Part shown: piece by piece, positions 52,383-61,748 of the stretch
Numbering within the stretch: position 1 is the first letter of the stretch
How the letters are laid out: the number at the start of each line of letters is the position of its first letter
NCBI RefSeq assembly: GCF_037450285.1
Contig: NZ_JAQISN010000006.1
Span: 62,001 to 126,000, forward strand
Source of the DNA: Erwinia sp. SLM-02
GTDB lineage: Bacteria; Pseudomonadota; Gammaproteobacteria; Enterobacterales; Enterobacteriaceae
DNA: 64,000 nt
Direction of reading: 5' to 3'
Position numbers and translations under genes: made by a program
Notes under the pieces: generated by a model
Told to the model about the DNA's origin: nothing
Database searches by the model: none
Seen by the model: only the letters and a program-made list of their open reading frames with translations

Positions 52383-52490
52383 CTTATTTCTCCTTTTGCT
52401 AACTGACGGCCAGCATAGTCAGAATGCTTAAAAGGAAAGAGTCAGTGACTGAGGGAATTTCCCCCACGGTGTTTTTTATGCAGGGAGCTT

Positions 52491-53369
52491 ATGGCCATTA
52501 ATTTTTCTCTGGCGCAAATCGAAGCGTTTGCCTGCGTGGTTGAGTCCGGCAGCATTACGCACGCCGCTAAGCGGATGAACAAAGACCGCACAACCGTCAG
52601 CGAGCTGCTGGATTACCTGGAACTGGATCTGGGCTACGCTCTGTTCGACCGCCACTGCCGGCCGTTTGCTCTGACCGAGCGCGGTAGCCTGCTCTATCGT
52701 CGGGCGCGGCTGTTTTTGAACGAGGCCCAGGCGTTCAGCTATCTGGCCATGCAGCAGCAGAAGCAGCCGCCGCAAACGCTGACGCTCAGCTACGATATTT
52801 TTACGCCCCGCGCGCTGCTGGCCACGCTGGCTGAGGAATGCCGTCAGCAGGGGGTACAGCTGAATCTCTGCTACCAGGATCGCCAGGATGCCGAGCAGGC
52901 GCTGCAGAAAAGTGAAATTGATATCGGTATCTATCAGGCGGTGAACAAATCGGTGAGCGAGCGCTTTAAGTGGCGCGCGGTGGGCAGCATCGAGATGGGG
53001 GTTTATGCCAGCCCTGCACTGTTCGAACATCGGCCCGTGAGTCAGCTGTCGCTGGCGGCCTGTAATCAGCTGATCCCGAATAAGGCTCTGGAAGAGCACC
53101 TGGCGCGTCGCCTGCAGATCGCCGATCGCGTGCAGTTTGTGAATGATGCCATGCTGCTGGAATCTCTACTGGAGAAGGGCGCAGGCTGGGCTTTTCTGCC
53201 CGTCCACGTGATGGCGGGAAGGCAAAGTCAGATTGAGCGGATTGAAACCGAAATGGGCAGCAGCGGGATAGTGCATACGATGGTAGCAATCTGGCAGCCG
53301 GGGCAGGCCGGGCACCCGATTTTGAATCAGGTGCTCGACCGAATAACCGAGCTGTTTGCGGCGAATTAA
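52491..53369 (+). CDS. LysR-family transcriptional regulator
   Basis: The 292-residue protein has the LysR winged helix at the N-terminus (LAQIEAFACVVESGSITHAA, then KRMNKDRTTVSELLDYLEL) and an effector-binding domain. It diverges from the secreted hydrolase gene across 108 bases. GGGAG lies ahead of the ATG. Its stop overlaps the metJ stop on the other strand by four bases (TTAA), an unusually tight tail-to-tail junction. The effector is unknown. Confidence 0.9.
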   Translation: MAINFSLAQIEAFACVVESGSITHAAKRMNKDRTTVSELLDYLELDLGYALFDRHCRPFALTERGSLLYRRARLFLNEAQAFSYLAMQQQKQPPQTLTLSYDIFTPRALLATLAEECRQQGVQLNLCYQDRQDAEQALQKSEIDIGIYQAVNKSVSERFKWRAVGSIEMGVYASPALFEHRPVSQLSLAACNQLIPNKALEEHLARRLQIADRVQFVNDAMLLESLLEKGAGWAFLPVHVMAGRQSQIERIETEMGSSGIVHTMVAIWQPGQAGHPILNQVLDRITELFAAN

Positions 53370-53683
53370 TACTCCCAGGTGTCGGGATCGACGCCCATTT
53401 CGCGCATAATTGCTTTTGCTTCTTCAGGGATCTCGTCGCTACGTTCCTTACGCAGATCCACATCATCAGGCAGAGGCTGACCGGTGAAGGCATGCAGGAA
53501 TGCTTCACACAGCAGTTCGCTGTTGGTGGCATGACGCAGGTTATTCACCTGGCGACGGGTGCGTTCGTCGGTCAAAATTTTAAGAACTTTCAACGGAATA
53601 GATACCGTGATTTTCTTAACCTGCTCGCTCTTCTTACCGTGTTCAGCGTAAGGGCTGATATATTCGCCGTTCCATTCAGCCAT
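53366..53683 (-). CDS. metJ: Methionine repressor MetJ
   Basis: MetJ is the ribbon-helix-helix repressor of the methionine regulon; S-adenosylmethionine is the corepressor. The 105-residue protein has the DNA-contacting strand QVKKITVSIPLKVLKIL and helix region NNLRHATNSELLCEAFLHAF, as in E. coli. It is divergent from metB with an array of Met boxes between. Confidence 0.98.
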   Translation of the reverse strand: MAEWNGEYISPYAEHGKKSEQVKKITVSIPLKVLKILTDERTRRQVNNLRHATNSELLCEAFLHAFTGQPLPDDVDLRKERSDEIPEEAKAIMREMGVDPDTWEY

Positions 53684-53842
53684 GGGTTACCTTAGTCATA
53701 ATCAATATTTAAATGAGAAATGCCGAAATTCGGCCAATTATGCCCGAAGTTGGTGTCCATCACACTGCGATAACACAACTTTCTGTAGGGGATATCGGCA
53801 TAATTTTAGCGGTTATTGGCTCATTGCTCAATCTATACGCAA

Positions 53843-53874
53843 AGACATTTAGATGTCCAGATGTATTGACGTCT
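53843..53874. promoter_or_regulatory. MetJ operator: four tandem Met boxes upstream of metB
   Basis: Four contiguous 8-base units, AGACATTT, AGATGTCC, AGATGTAT and TGACGTCT, match the consensus AGACGTCT at 5-7 positions each. They lie in the metJ-metB intergenic region, 58 bases ahead of metB, where MetJ controls both genes in E. coli. Confidence 0.9.
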
Positions 53875-53931
53875 ATAGCGGCCCTGTTTACTCTATAGCC
53901 CTTCAACTTCTTCAGCAGGAATTTATGCACC

Positions 53932-55092
53932 ATGACGCGTAAACAGGCAACCATCGCAGTACGCAGCGGATTGAATGATGACGAGCAATATGGCTGCGTT
54001 GTCCCACCGATTCACCTTTCCAGCACCTATAACTTTCTTGATTTCAACGAGCCGCGCGCTCACGACTACTCACGCCGCGGGAATCCGACCCGTGATGTGG
54101 TACAGCGTGCGCTGGCCGAGCTGGAAGGCGGCGTGGGTGCCGTACTGACCAATACCGGTATGGCCGCGGTTCATCTGGTGTGTACCGTATTCCTCAAGCC
54201 TGGCGATCTGCTGGTGGCTCCGCACGACTGTTACGGCGGCAGCTATCGCCTGTTTGACAGCCTGAGCAAACGCGGTGCCTATCGCGTGAAGTTTGTCGAT
54301 CAGGGGGATGAGGCTGCACTGCAGGCTGCGCTGGCTGAGAAGCCGAAGCTGGTGCTGATTGAAAGCCCGAGCAACCCGCTGCTGCGCGTGGTGGATATTG
54401 CCGCGATCTGCCAGGCAGCGAAAGAAGCCGGGGCGATCAGCGTGGTGGATAACACCTTCCTCAGCCCGGCGTTGCAGAACCCGCTGGCGCTGGGGGCGGA
54501 CCTGGTGCTCCATTCCTGTACCAAATACCTCAACGGCCACTCTGACGTGGTTGCCGGTGCAGTGATTTCAAAAGATCCACAGCATGCGACCGAACTGGCA
54601 TGGTGGGCGAATAATATTGGCGTGACCGGTGCGGCGTTCGATAGTTACCTGCTGCTGCGCGGTCTGCGTACGCTCAACCCACGCATCGCCGCGGCCCAGC
54701 GCAATGCGCTGGCAATTGTTGAGTATCTGAAACAACAACCGCTGGTGAAAAAGTTGTATCATCCTTCTCTGCCGGAAAACGCAGGACATCAGTTTGCGGT
54801 GAAGCAGCAGAAAGGCTTTGGTGCGATGTTAAGCTTTGAGTTTGATGGCGATGAAGCAACGCTGCGTCGTTTCCTTAAAGCGCTGGAGCTGTTTACCCTG
54901 GCGGAATCGCTGGGCGGCGTGGAAAGCCTGATATCGCATACTGCCACGATGACGCATGCCGGCATGTCGGCAGAAGCCCGTGCCGCGGCAGGTATCTCTG
55001 AGACGCTGCTGCGCATTTCGGTGGGGATTGAGGATCACGAAGATTTAATCGCCGATCTGGATAATGCATTCCAGATTGCGGCCAAGAGGTAA
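53932..55092 (+). CDS. metB: Cystathionine gamma-synthase
   Basis: MetB joins O-succinylhomoserine and cysteine to cystathionine. The 386-residue PLP enzyme has the lysine K198 (HSCTKYLNGHSD) and family segments YSRRGNPTRDVVQRALAELE and VTGAAFDSYLLLRGLRTL. It is two bases from metL and so in the metBL operon. Confidence 0.98.
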   Translation: MTRKQATIAVRSGLNDDEQYGCVVPPIHLSSTYNFLDFNEPRAHDYSRRGNPTRDVVQRALAELEGGVGAVLTNTGMAAVHLVCTVFLKPGDLLVAPHDCYGGSYRLFDSLSKRGAYRVKFVDQGDEAALQAALAEKPKLVLIESPSNPLLRVVDIAAICQAAKEAGAISVVDNTFLSPALQNPLALGADLVLHSCTKYLNGHSDVVAGAVISKDPQHATELAWWANNIGVTGAAFDSYLLLRGLRTLNPRIAAAQRNALAIVEYLKQQPLVKKLYHPSLPENAGHQFAVKQQKGFGAMLSFEFDGDEATLRRFLKALELFTLAESLGGVESLISHTATMTHAGMSAEARAAAGISETLLRISVGIEDHEDLIADLDNAFQIAAKR

Positions 55093-55094
55093 GC

Positions 55095-57530
55095 ATGAGT
55101 TATTCAGCAGTGGCAGAGGTGGGCAGTTCACGGCAGTTGCACAAATTTGGTGGCAGTAGCCTGGCGGATGCCAAATGCTATCAGCGCGTTGCCGGTATTA
55201 TGGCGGAGTACAGCCAGCCGGGCGATCTGATGGTCGTTTCTGCGGCAGGAAGCACCACTAACCAGTTGATCAGCTGGCTCAAGCTGAGTCAGACCGATCG
55301 GCTGTCTGCGCATCAGGTTCAGCAGGCTCTGCGTCGCTATCAGAGCGAACTGATTGGCAGCCTGTTGCCGCCGGAAACCGCTGACCCGCTCATTGCTGAA
55401 TTTATTCACGACCTGGAAAAACTGGCCGCCCTGCTGGACGGTCCGCTGAGCGATATCGTGTATGCGGAAGTGGTCGGGCACGGTGAAATCTGGTCAGCCC
55501 GGCTGATGTCGGCGGTGCTGAAGCAGCGCGATATTGATGCCAGCTGGCTGGACGCACGCGATTTCCTGCGCGCCGAACGTGCTGCGCAGCCGCAGGTGGA
55601 TGAAGGTAAGTCCCTGCTGCTGCTTCAGCAGCTGATCGCCCAGCGGCCTTCTCAGCGTCTGGTGGTCACCGGATTTATCTGTGCGAACGATGCCGGAGAA
55701 ACGGTGCTGCTGGGGCGTAACGGCAGTGACTATTCGGCCACCCAGATTGGTTCGCTGGCCGGCGTGTCGCGCGTGACGATCTGGAGCGACGTGGCCGGCG
55801 TCTACAGCGCCGACCCGCGCAAAGTGAAAGATGCCTGTCTGCTACCGCTGCTGCGTCTGGATGAAGCCAGCGAACTGGCGCGCCTGGCCGCACCGGTATT
55901 GCACACGCGTACACTGCAGCCGGTATCCAACAGCGATATCGATTTGCAGCTGCGCTGCAGCTACCAGCCTGAACAGGGCTCAACCCGCATTGAACGCGTT
56001 CTGGCCTCCGGGACCGGGGCGCGCATTGTGACCAGTCATGATGACGTTTGCCTGATTGAATTTAACGTTCCGCCTCACCATGACTTCGCCACGCTGCATA
56101 AAGAAATCGACCAGCTGTTGAAGCGTGCCCAGCTGCGTCCGCTGGCCACGGGCGTTCATGCCGACCGTAACCTGCTGCAGCTGTGCTACACCTCGGAAGT
56201 GGTCAACAGCGCGCTGACGCTGCTGCAGGATGCGGCGCTGCCGGGTCGACTCCAGCTGCGGGAAGGGATGGCACTGGTGGCGATGGTCGGTGCCGGCGTC
56301 TGCCGTAATCCGCTGCACAGCCACCGTTTCTGGCAGCAGATGAAGGATCAGCCGGTCGAGTTTATCTGGCAGTCGGAAGAGGGAATTAGCCTGGTGGCGG
56401 TGCTGCGCGTCGGCCCTACCGAGCATTTGATCCGCGGCCTGCATAAAACGCTGTTCCGTGCGGAGAAGCGCATCGGGCTGGTGCTGTTTGGTAAAGGGAA
56501 TATCGGTTCGCGCTGGCTGGAGCTGTTCGCCCGCGAGCAGGAGACGATCTCCGCCCGTACCGGTTTTGAATTTATTCTGGCTGGCGTGGTGGACAGCCGC
56601 CGCAGCCTGCTGAGCTACGATGGTCTGGAAGCCAGCCGCGCGCTGGCGTTCTTCGAAGAGGAAGCGGTAGAGCAGGATCAGGAATCGTTGTTCCTCTGGA
56701 TGCGGGCGCACCCGTTTGACGACCTGGTAGTGCTGGACGTGACCGCGAGTGAATCGCTGGCCGCACAGTATCTGGATTTCGCCAGCTACGGTTTCCATGT
56801 GATTGGTGCAAATAAAGTCGCAGGCGCATCAAGCAGCGACGCCTATCGTCAAATTCGCGATGCCTTTGCAAAAACCGGCCGTCAGTGGCTGTACAACGCC
56901 ACCGTGGGGGCCGGGCTGCCGGTGAACCATACGGTGCGCGATCTGCGTGAAAGCGGCGACAGTATCCTTGCGATCAGCGGCATCTTCTCCGGCACGCTCT
57001 CCTGGCTGTTCCTGCAGTTTGACGGCACGGTGCCGTTTACCGAGCTGGTGGACCAGGCGTGGCAGCAGGGATTAACGGAACCGGATCCGCGCGTCGATCT
57101 GTCCGGCCAGGACGTGATGCGCAAGCTGGTCATTCTGGCGCGTGAAGCCGGCTACGACATCGAACCGGATCAGGTTCGCGTCGAGTCGCTGGTTCCGGCG
57201 GGCTGCCAGGCAGGCTCCGTTGACCATTTCTTTGAGAATGGCGATGACCTCAACGAACAGATGCTGCAACGCTATGAAGCGGCGCAGGAGATGGGGCTGG
57301 TGCTGCGCTACGTGGCGCGTTTTGACGCCAATGGCAAAGCCCGCGTTGGCGTTGAGGCGGTTCGTGCCGATCATCCACTGGCCGCGCTGCTGCCGTGCGA
57401 TAACGTCTTCGCCATTGAAAGCCGCTGGTATCGCGATAACCCGCTGGTTATCCGCGGTCCCGGAGCCGGTCGTGACGTCACCGCCGGGGCGATTCAGTCG
57501 GATCTGAACCGTCTGGCGCAGCTGCTGTAG
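55095..57530 (+). CDS. metL: Bifunctional aspartokinase II/homoserine dehydrogenase II
   Basis: MetL carries out the first and third steps from aspartate to homoserine. The 811-residue protein has an N-terminal kinase domain (LHKFGGSSLADAKCYQRVA at about residue 15), a central ACT-like region and a C-terminal dehydrogenase domain beginning LVLFGKGNIGSRWLELF at about residue 461, with NKVAGASSSDAYRQI. Regulation in the family is by repression with methionine rather than feedback. It follows metB closely. Confidence 0.98.
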   Translation: MSYSAVAEVGSSRQLHKFGGSSLADAKCYQRVAGIMAEYSQPGDLMVVSAAGSTTNQLISWLKLSQTDRLSAHQVQQALRRYQSELIGSLLPPETADPLIAEFIHDLEKLAALLDGPLSDIVYAEVVGHGEIWSARLMSAVLKQRDIDASWLDARDFLRAERAAQPQVDEGKSLLLLQQLIAQRPSQRLVVTGFICANDAGETVLLGRNGSDYSATQIGSLAGVSRVTIWSDVAGVYSADPRKVKDACLLPLLRLDEASELARLAAPVLHTRTLQPVSNSDIDLQLRCSYQPEQGSTRIERVLASGTGARIVTSHDDVCLIEFNVPPHHDFATLHKEIDQLLKRAQLRPLATGVHADRNLLQLCYTSEVVNSALTLLQDAALPGRLQLREGMALVAMVGAGVCRNPLHSHRFWQQMKDQPVEFIWQSEEGISLVAVLRVGPTEHLIRGLHKTLFRAEKRIGLVLFGKGNIGSRWLELFAREQETISARTGFEFILAGVVDSRRSLLSYDGLEASRALAFFEEEAVEQDQESLFLWMRAHPFDDLVVLDVTASESLAAQYLDFASYGFHVIGANKVAGASSSDAYRQIRDAFAKTGRQWLYNATVGAGLPVNHTVRDLRESGDSILAISGIFSGTLSWLFLQFDGTVPFTELVDQAWQQGLTEPDPRVDLSGQDVMRKLVILAREAGYDIEPDQVRVESLVPAGCQAGSVDHFFENGDDLNEQMLQRYEAAQEMGLVLRYVARFDANGKARVGVEAVRADHPLAALLPCDNVFAIESRWYRDNPLVIRGPGAGRDVTAGAIQSDLNRLAQLL

Positions 57531-57763
57531 TGTTTACAGCGGGCTGATGGCTGATTGTCATCAGAACGTTCTGTTTAATGAAAGAGCTCAGGCAGGCATG
57601 GATGCCTGCGAAGCAGGAAGGGTGAAATCTCCTGTTATTCAGCCGAATTGATCCGCTCAATATCACTTCCGATCGCATCATGAATTTCCCTCATCTTCGT
57701 TGAGTATTTGTCACGGCAGGTCATCATTTAACTGTTGACTGAATGTACAATTTCCGTCATTTT
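57531..57763. other. metL-metF intergenic region
   Basis: This stretch holds no gene. An 8-base-pair hairpin (GCAGGCAT / ATGCCTGC, 57592-57609) about 60 bases past metL may be the end of the metBL message, though no T-tract follows. The metF promoter and operator close the region. Confidence 0.5.
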
Positions 57764-57795
57764 GAATGTCTGGACGTCTAAATGGATAGACGTTT
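57764..57795. promoter_or_regulatory. MetJ operator: four tandem Met boxes upstream of metF
   Basis: Four contiguous 8-base units, GAATGTCT, GGACGTCT, AAATGGAT and AGACGTTT, lie 44 bases ahead of the metF start; the second and fourth are nearly perfect. An ATG inside the third unit is in frame with metF but is not its start. Confidence 0.9.
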
Positions 57796-57838
57796 AACGG
57801 CGGCAGCAGAATCAACAGCGATCGATGAGGTAACGGGT

Positions 57839-58744
57839 ATGAGTTTTTTCCATGCAAATCAGCGCGAAGCACTGAACCAGAGTCTGGCCGAGATTAACGG
57901 GCAGATTAACGTCTCCTTTGAGTTCTTCCCGCCGCGCACCGCTGAAATGGAAAATACCCTCTGGAGCTCTATCGATCGACTGAGCAGCCTGAAGCCGAAG
58001 TTTGTCTCCGTGACTTACGGGGCGAACTCCGGCGAGCGCGACCGCACCCACAGCATCATTAAAGGCATCAAGGATCGTACCGGTCTGGAAGCGGCCCCGC
58101 ATCTGACCTGTGTCGATGCCACCCGTGATGAGCTGCGTACCATCGCGCAGGATTACTGGAATAACGGTATCCGCCACATCGTTGCCCTGCGTGGCGATTT
58201 GCCTCCGGGCAGCGGCAAGCCTGAAATGTACGGGGCTGACCTGGTGGCGCTGCTGAAAGAAGTGGGAGATTTTGATATTTCCGTGGCGGCCTACCCGGAA
58301 GTGCATCCTGAAGCGAAAAGCGCTCAGGCTGACCTGATCAACCTGAAGCGTAAAATCGATGCCGGTGCGAACCGGGCGATTACTCAGTTCTTCTTTGATG
58401 TGGAAAGCTATCTGCGTTTTCGTGACCGCTGCGTGTCAACCGGGATTGATGTTGAGATTGTGCCGGGTATTCTGCCGGTATCTAACTTTAAACAGCTGCA
58501 GCGTTTTGCCACCATGACTAACGTGCGCGTGCCGGGCTGGATGACCAGCATGTTTGAAGGGCTGGATGATGATGCCGAAACCCGCAAAATGGTGGGTGCC
58601 AACATCGCGATGGATATGGTGAAAATCCTCAGCCGTGAAGGGGTGAAAGATTTCCACTTCTACACGCTGAACCGCGCGGAGATGAGTTACGCGATCTGCC
58701 ATACGCTGGGCGTTCGTCCCGGTGCGAATGCCTGCGTGGGCTGA
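57839..58744 (+). CDS. metF: 5,10-methylenetetrahydrofolate reductase
   Basis: MetF reduces methylene-THF to methyl-THF for methionine synthesis. The 301-residue FAD TIM-barrel protein has SFEFFPPRTAEMENTLWSSI, the catalytic-glutamate segment, and VTYGANSGERDRT and HIVALRGDLPPGSG. The start at 57839 (MSFFHANQREALNQ) has GAGG 8 bases ahead and matches E. coli. In E. coli a run of other genes (katG to frw) separates metF and ppc; here ppc is next. Confidence 0.97.
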   Translation: MSFFHANQREALNQSLAEINGQINVSFEFFPPRTAEMENTLWSSIDRLSSLKPKFVSVTYGANSGERDRTHSIIKGIKDRTGLEAAPHLTCVDATRDELRTIAQDYWNNGIRHIVALRGDLPPGSGKPEMYGADLVALLKEVGDFDISVAAYPEVHPEAKSAQADLINLKRKIDAGANRAITQFFFDVESYLRFRDRCVSTGIDVEIVPGILPVSNFKQLQRFATMTNVRVPGWMTSMFEGLDDDAETRKMVGANIAMDMVKILSREGVKDFHFYTLNRAEMSYAICHTLGVRPGANACVG

Positions 58745-58773
58745 TACGCCCGCCGGGCCTGTATCTGCAAAAA

Positions 58774-58800
58774 AAAACAGGACGCTCAGCGTCCTGTTTT
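58774..58800. terminator. Terminator after metF
   Basis: AAAACAGGACGCT and AGCGTCCTGTTTT are complementary around a single base, giving a stable hairpin with a realistic 5-base loop and a T-run on both strands. It lies between convergent metF and ppc. Confidence 0.88.
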
Positions 58801-58847
58801 CATATCGGCGATACATCAGAGCGGGCGGGTATCCCCGCCCTGGCAAA

Positions 58848-61499
58848 CTAGCCGGTGTTACGCATGCCTGCCGCCACGCCGGCGATAGTGACCATCAGCG
58901 CCTGTTCAACGTGAGCATCTACCTCACCACCGTTGGCTTCCTGCTGGCGTGAGCGGTGCAGCAACTCTGCCTGCAGCACGTTCAGCGGGTCGGTATAGAC
59001 GTTACGCAGCGCGATAGATTCAGCAATCCACGGCTGGTCGGCCATCAGATGCGAGTCGTTGGCGATGGTCAGTACCGCTTTAATATCGGAATCCAGCTGG
59101 TCACGCAGCTGTTTGCCCAGCGGCCACAGGGATTCGTCCACCAGACGCTGATCGTAGTATTCCGCCAGCCAGAGGTCCGCTTTAGAGAACACCATCTCCA
59201 GCATGCCAAGGCGGGTCGAGAAGAACGGCCAGTCGCGGCACATGGTTTCCAGCTGTTCCTGATGACCTTCTTCCATCGCCTTTTGCAGACCGGCACCGGC
59301 ACCCAGCCAGGCTGGCAGCATCAGACGGTTCTGCGTCCAGGCAAAGATCCACGGAATAGCCCGCAGCGACTCTACGCCACCGGTCGGGCGACGTTTAGCC
59401 GGGCGTGAACCCAGCGGCAGTTTACCCAGCTCCAGCTCCGGCGTCGCCGAGCGGAAGTAAGGCACGAAGTCAGCGTGCTCGCGCACGTAGCCGCGGTACA
59501 TTTTACAGGACACATCAGAGAGCTGGTCCATGATGCTGCGCCATTCGGCTTTTGGCTCCGGCGGTGGCTGCAGGTTCGCTTCAAGAATTGCACCGGTGTA
59601 CAGCGACAGGCTGCTGATGGTGACTTCCGGCAGACCAAACTTAAAGCGGATCATCTCGCCCTGTTCGGTAACGCGCAGGCCGCCTTTCAGGCTGCCCGGA
59701 GGCTGAGACAGCAGGGCAGCGTGCGCAGGCGCACCGCCACGGCCGATACTGCCGCCGCGTCCGTGGAACAGCGTCAGGGTAATCCCGGCTTTCTCACAGG
59801 TTTTAATCAGGGCGTCCTGGGCCTGGTACTGTGCCCAGCTGGCGGCCATCACACCCGCGTCTTTGGCGGAGTCTGAATAGCCAATCATCACCATCTGTTT
59901 GCCCTGAATAATGCCGCGATACCAGTCGATATTCAGCAGCTGGCTCATGACGTCGTTGGCGTTGTTCAGGTCGTCCAGGGTTTCAAACAGCGGAGCAACC
60001 GGCAGGGTGTAAGAGATACCGGCTTCTTTCAACAGCAGGTGGACGGCCAGCACGTCCGACGGCGTTTTCGCCATCGAAATAACGTAAGCAGCAATCGAGC
60101 CTTTCGGCACATCGGCGGCCACGCGGCAGGTATCCAGCACTTCTTTGGTGTCGGCGCTTGGCTCCCAGTTACGCGGCAGCAGCGGACGTTTGGAATTCAG
60201 TTCGCGGATCAGGAAGGCCTGTTTGTCGGATTCTGACCAGCTTTCGTAGTCGCCAAGGCCCAGGTAGCGGGTGATTTCAGCGATCGCTTCGGTATGGCGG
60301 GTGCTTTCCTGACGCAGGTCGATACGCACCAGCGGAACGCCAAAGCACTTCACGCGGCGCATGGTGTCCAGCAACTGACCGTTCGCGATAATGCCCATTC
60401 CGCAGGCCTGCAGTGACTGGTAGCAGGTGTGCAGCGGTTCCCACAGCTGATCGTTGGAGATCAGTAAGTCTGCCGGGCGCGGTAAACGCTCGCCCTTCAG
60501 ACGGCGCGCCAGGTAGGCCTGGGTGCTGGTCAGCTGGCTGCGAAGATTTTTCATAATCTCGCGGTACGGCTCCAGCGCGTCCGGATTGCCGCACAGTTCG
60601 CGTACTTCCGGCGTACATTCGGACATCGACAGCTCGGAGATCAGTACGGCGATATCACGCAGGAACAGGTCGGTGGCTTTCCAGCGGCTCAGCTGCAGCA
60701 CGTGGCGGGTAATGTCGGCGGTGACGTTCGGGTTGCCGTCACGGTCACCGCCCATCCAGGAGGTGAACTGCACCGGCACGAAGTCAACCGGCAGGGTGTA
60801 GCCGAAGGACTCTTCAACCTGCTCGTTTAATTCGCGCAGGAAATGGGGAACCCCTTCCCACAGGCTGTTTTCAACCACCGCAAAGCCCCATTTGGCTTCG
60901 TCAATCGGTGACGGGCGGTATTTACGGATTTCATCGGTATGCCAGGCCTGGGCAACCAGCTGGCGCAGACGACGCATGATTTTCGAGCGGTCATAGTCAG
61001 AAAGATCGTTGTGATCCAGCTGCTTAAGGCAGTTGTTCACCTCAACCAGCTTGTGGATCAGCGTACGGCGGGTGATTTCCGTCGGGTGCGCGGTCAGAAC
61101 TAATTCCAGCGACAGGGATTCAATCGCCTCGCGAATGTTAGCTTCGGTCAGGTCCGGCTGCTGCTTCAGGCGTTCGAAGGTTTTCGCCAGCATTTCCGGA
61201 TGGTTTGCCCCTTCGCCCTTTGGCGAAATGGTGTGGTACTGCTCGGCAACGTTGGTCAGATTCAGGAACTGACTGAACGCGCGCGCGACAGGCAGCAACT
61301 CATCGTTGGACAGATTTTGCAGCGTTGATAACAGCTCCTGACGGTGGGCATCATTTCCCGCACGTGATGACTTAGAGAGCTTACGGATAGTTTCCACCCG
61401 ATCGAGAATGTTCTCTCCCAGTGCATCCTTGATGGTATCCCCGAGCAGCTTGCCGAGCATACTGACATTACTTCGCATTGCGGAATATTGTTCGTTCAT
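58848..61499 (-). CDS. ppc: Phosphoenolpyruvate carboxylase
   Basis: Ppc carboxylates phosphoenolpyruvate to oxaloacetate, refilling the TCA cycle. The 883-residue protein is the E. coli length. Catalytic H138 is in VLTAHPTEITRRTL; the PEP/bicarbonate-site loop is FHGRGGSIGRGGAP; the C-terminus ends MRNTG. A long, AT-rich promoter region precedes it. It neighbours argE, as in E. coli. Confidence 0.98.
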   Translation of the reverse strand: MNEQYSAMRSNVSMLGKLLGDTIKDALGENILDRVETIRKLSKSSRAGNDAHRQELLSTLQNLSNDELLPVARAFSQFLNLTNVAEQYHTISPKGEGANHPEMLAKTFERLKQQPDLTEANIREAIESLSLELVLTAHPTEITRRTLIHKLVEVNNCLKQLDHNDLSDYDRSKIMRRLRQLVAQAWHTDEIRKYRPSPIDEAKWGFAVVENSLWEGVPHFLRELNEQVEESFGYTLPVDFVPVQFTSWMGGDRDGNPNVTADITRHVLQLSRWKATDLFLRDIAVLISELSMSECTPEVRELCGNPDALEPYREIMKNLRSQLTSTQAYLARRLKGERLPRPADLLISNDQLWEPLHTCYQSLQACGMGIIANGQLLDTMRRVKCFGVPLVRIDLRQESTRHTEAIAEITRYLGLGDYESWSESDKQAFLIRELNSKRPLLPRNWEPSADTKEVLDTCRVAADVPKGSIAAYVISMAKTPSDVLAVHLLLKEAGISYTLPVAPLFETLDDLNNANDVMSQLLNIDWYRGIIQGKQMVMIGYSDSAKDAGVMAASWAQYQAQDALIKTCEKAGITLTLFHGRGGSIGRGGAPAHAALLSQPPGSLKGGLRVTEQGEMIRFKFGLPEVTISSLSLYTGAILEANLQPPPEPKAEWRSIMDQLSDVSCKMYRGYVREHADFVPYFRSATPELELGKLPLGSRPAKRRPTGGVESLRAIPWIFAWTQNRLMLPAWLGAGAGLQKAMEEGHQEQLETMCRDWPFFSTRLGMLEMVFSKADLWLAEYYDQRLVDESLWPLGKQLRDQLDSDIKAVLTIANDSHLMADQPWIAESIALRNVYTDPLNVLQAELLHRSRQQEANGGEVDAHVEQALMVTIAGVAAGMRNTG

Positions 61500-61748
61500 A
61501 TGACCCCTGACACCCTCTTTCTTGTACTTGTAACTTTATTTCACCCTTGTGGGTATAACTCAGCCTTTTATCTAGCCACGTTAATAACCATTCGTCAATT
61601 GACTTAAATTTGCCGGATCGTGCCGCTAAATAACGAGAATTTATGAAATTTAATTACACCGGAGCGAGATAAGTTATTCTTATCGTCCCGAATAATCGAA
61701 ATCAGAGGCAAACAGCTGTTTTCGCAGTCGATTGCCCCAATTCTTGCC
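61500..61748. other. ppc-argE intergenic region
   Basis: This AT-rich 249-base stretch upstream of ppc holds no gene. It presumably carries the ppc promoter. Nothing else was recognised. Confidence 0.5.

Noticed and set aside
55980..56798. A 272-codon open frame antisense to metL
   Set aside because: It overlaps metL fully on the other strand and shows no family likeness.
57782..57838. An upstream ATG in frame with metF
   Set aside because: It lies inside the MetJ operator, has no ribosome binding site, and the usual MetF N-terminus starts at 57839 with a good one.
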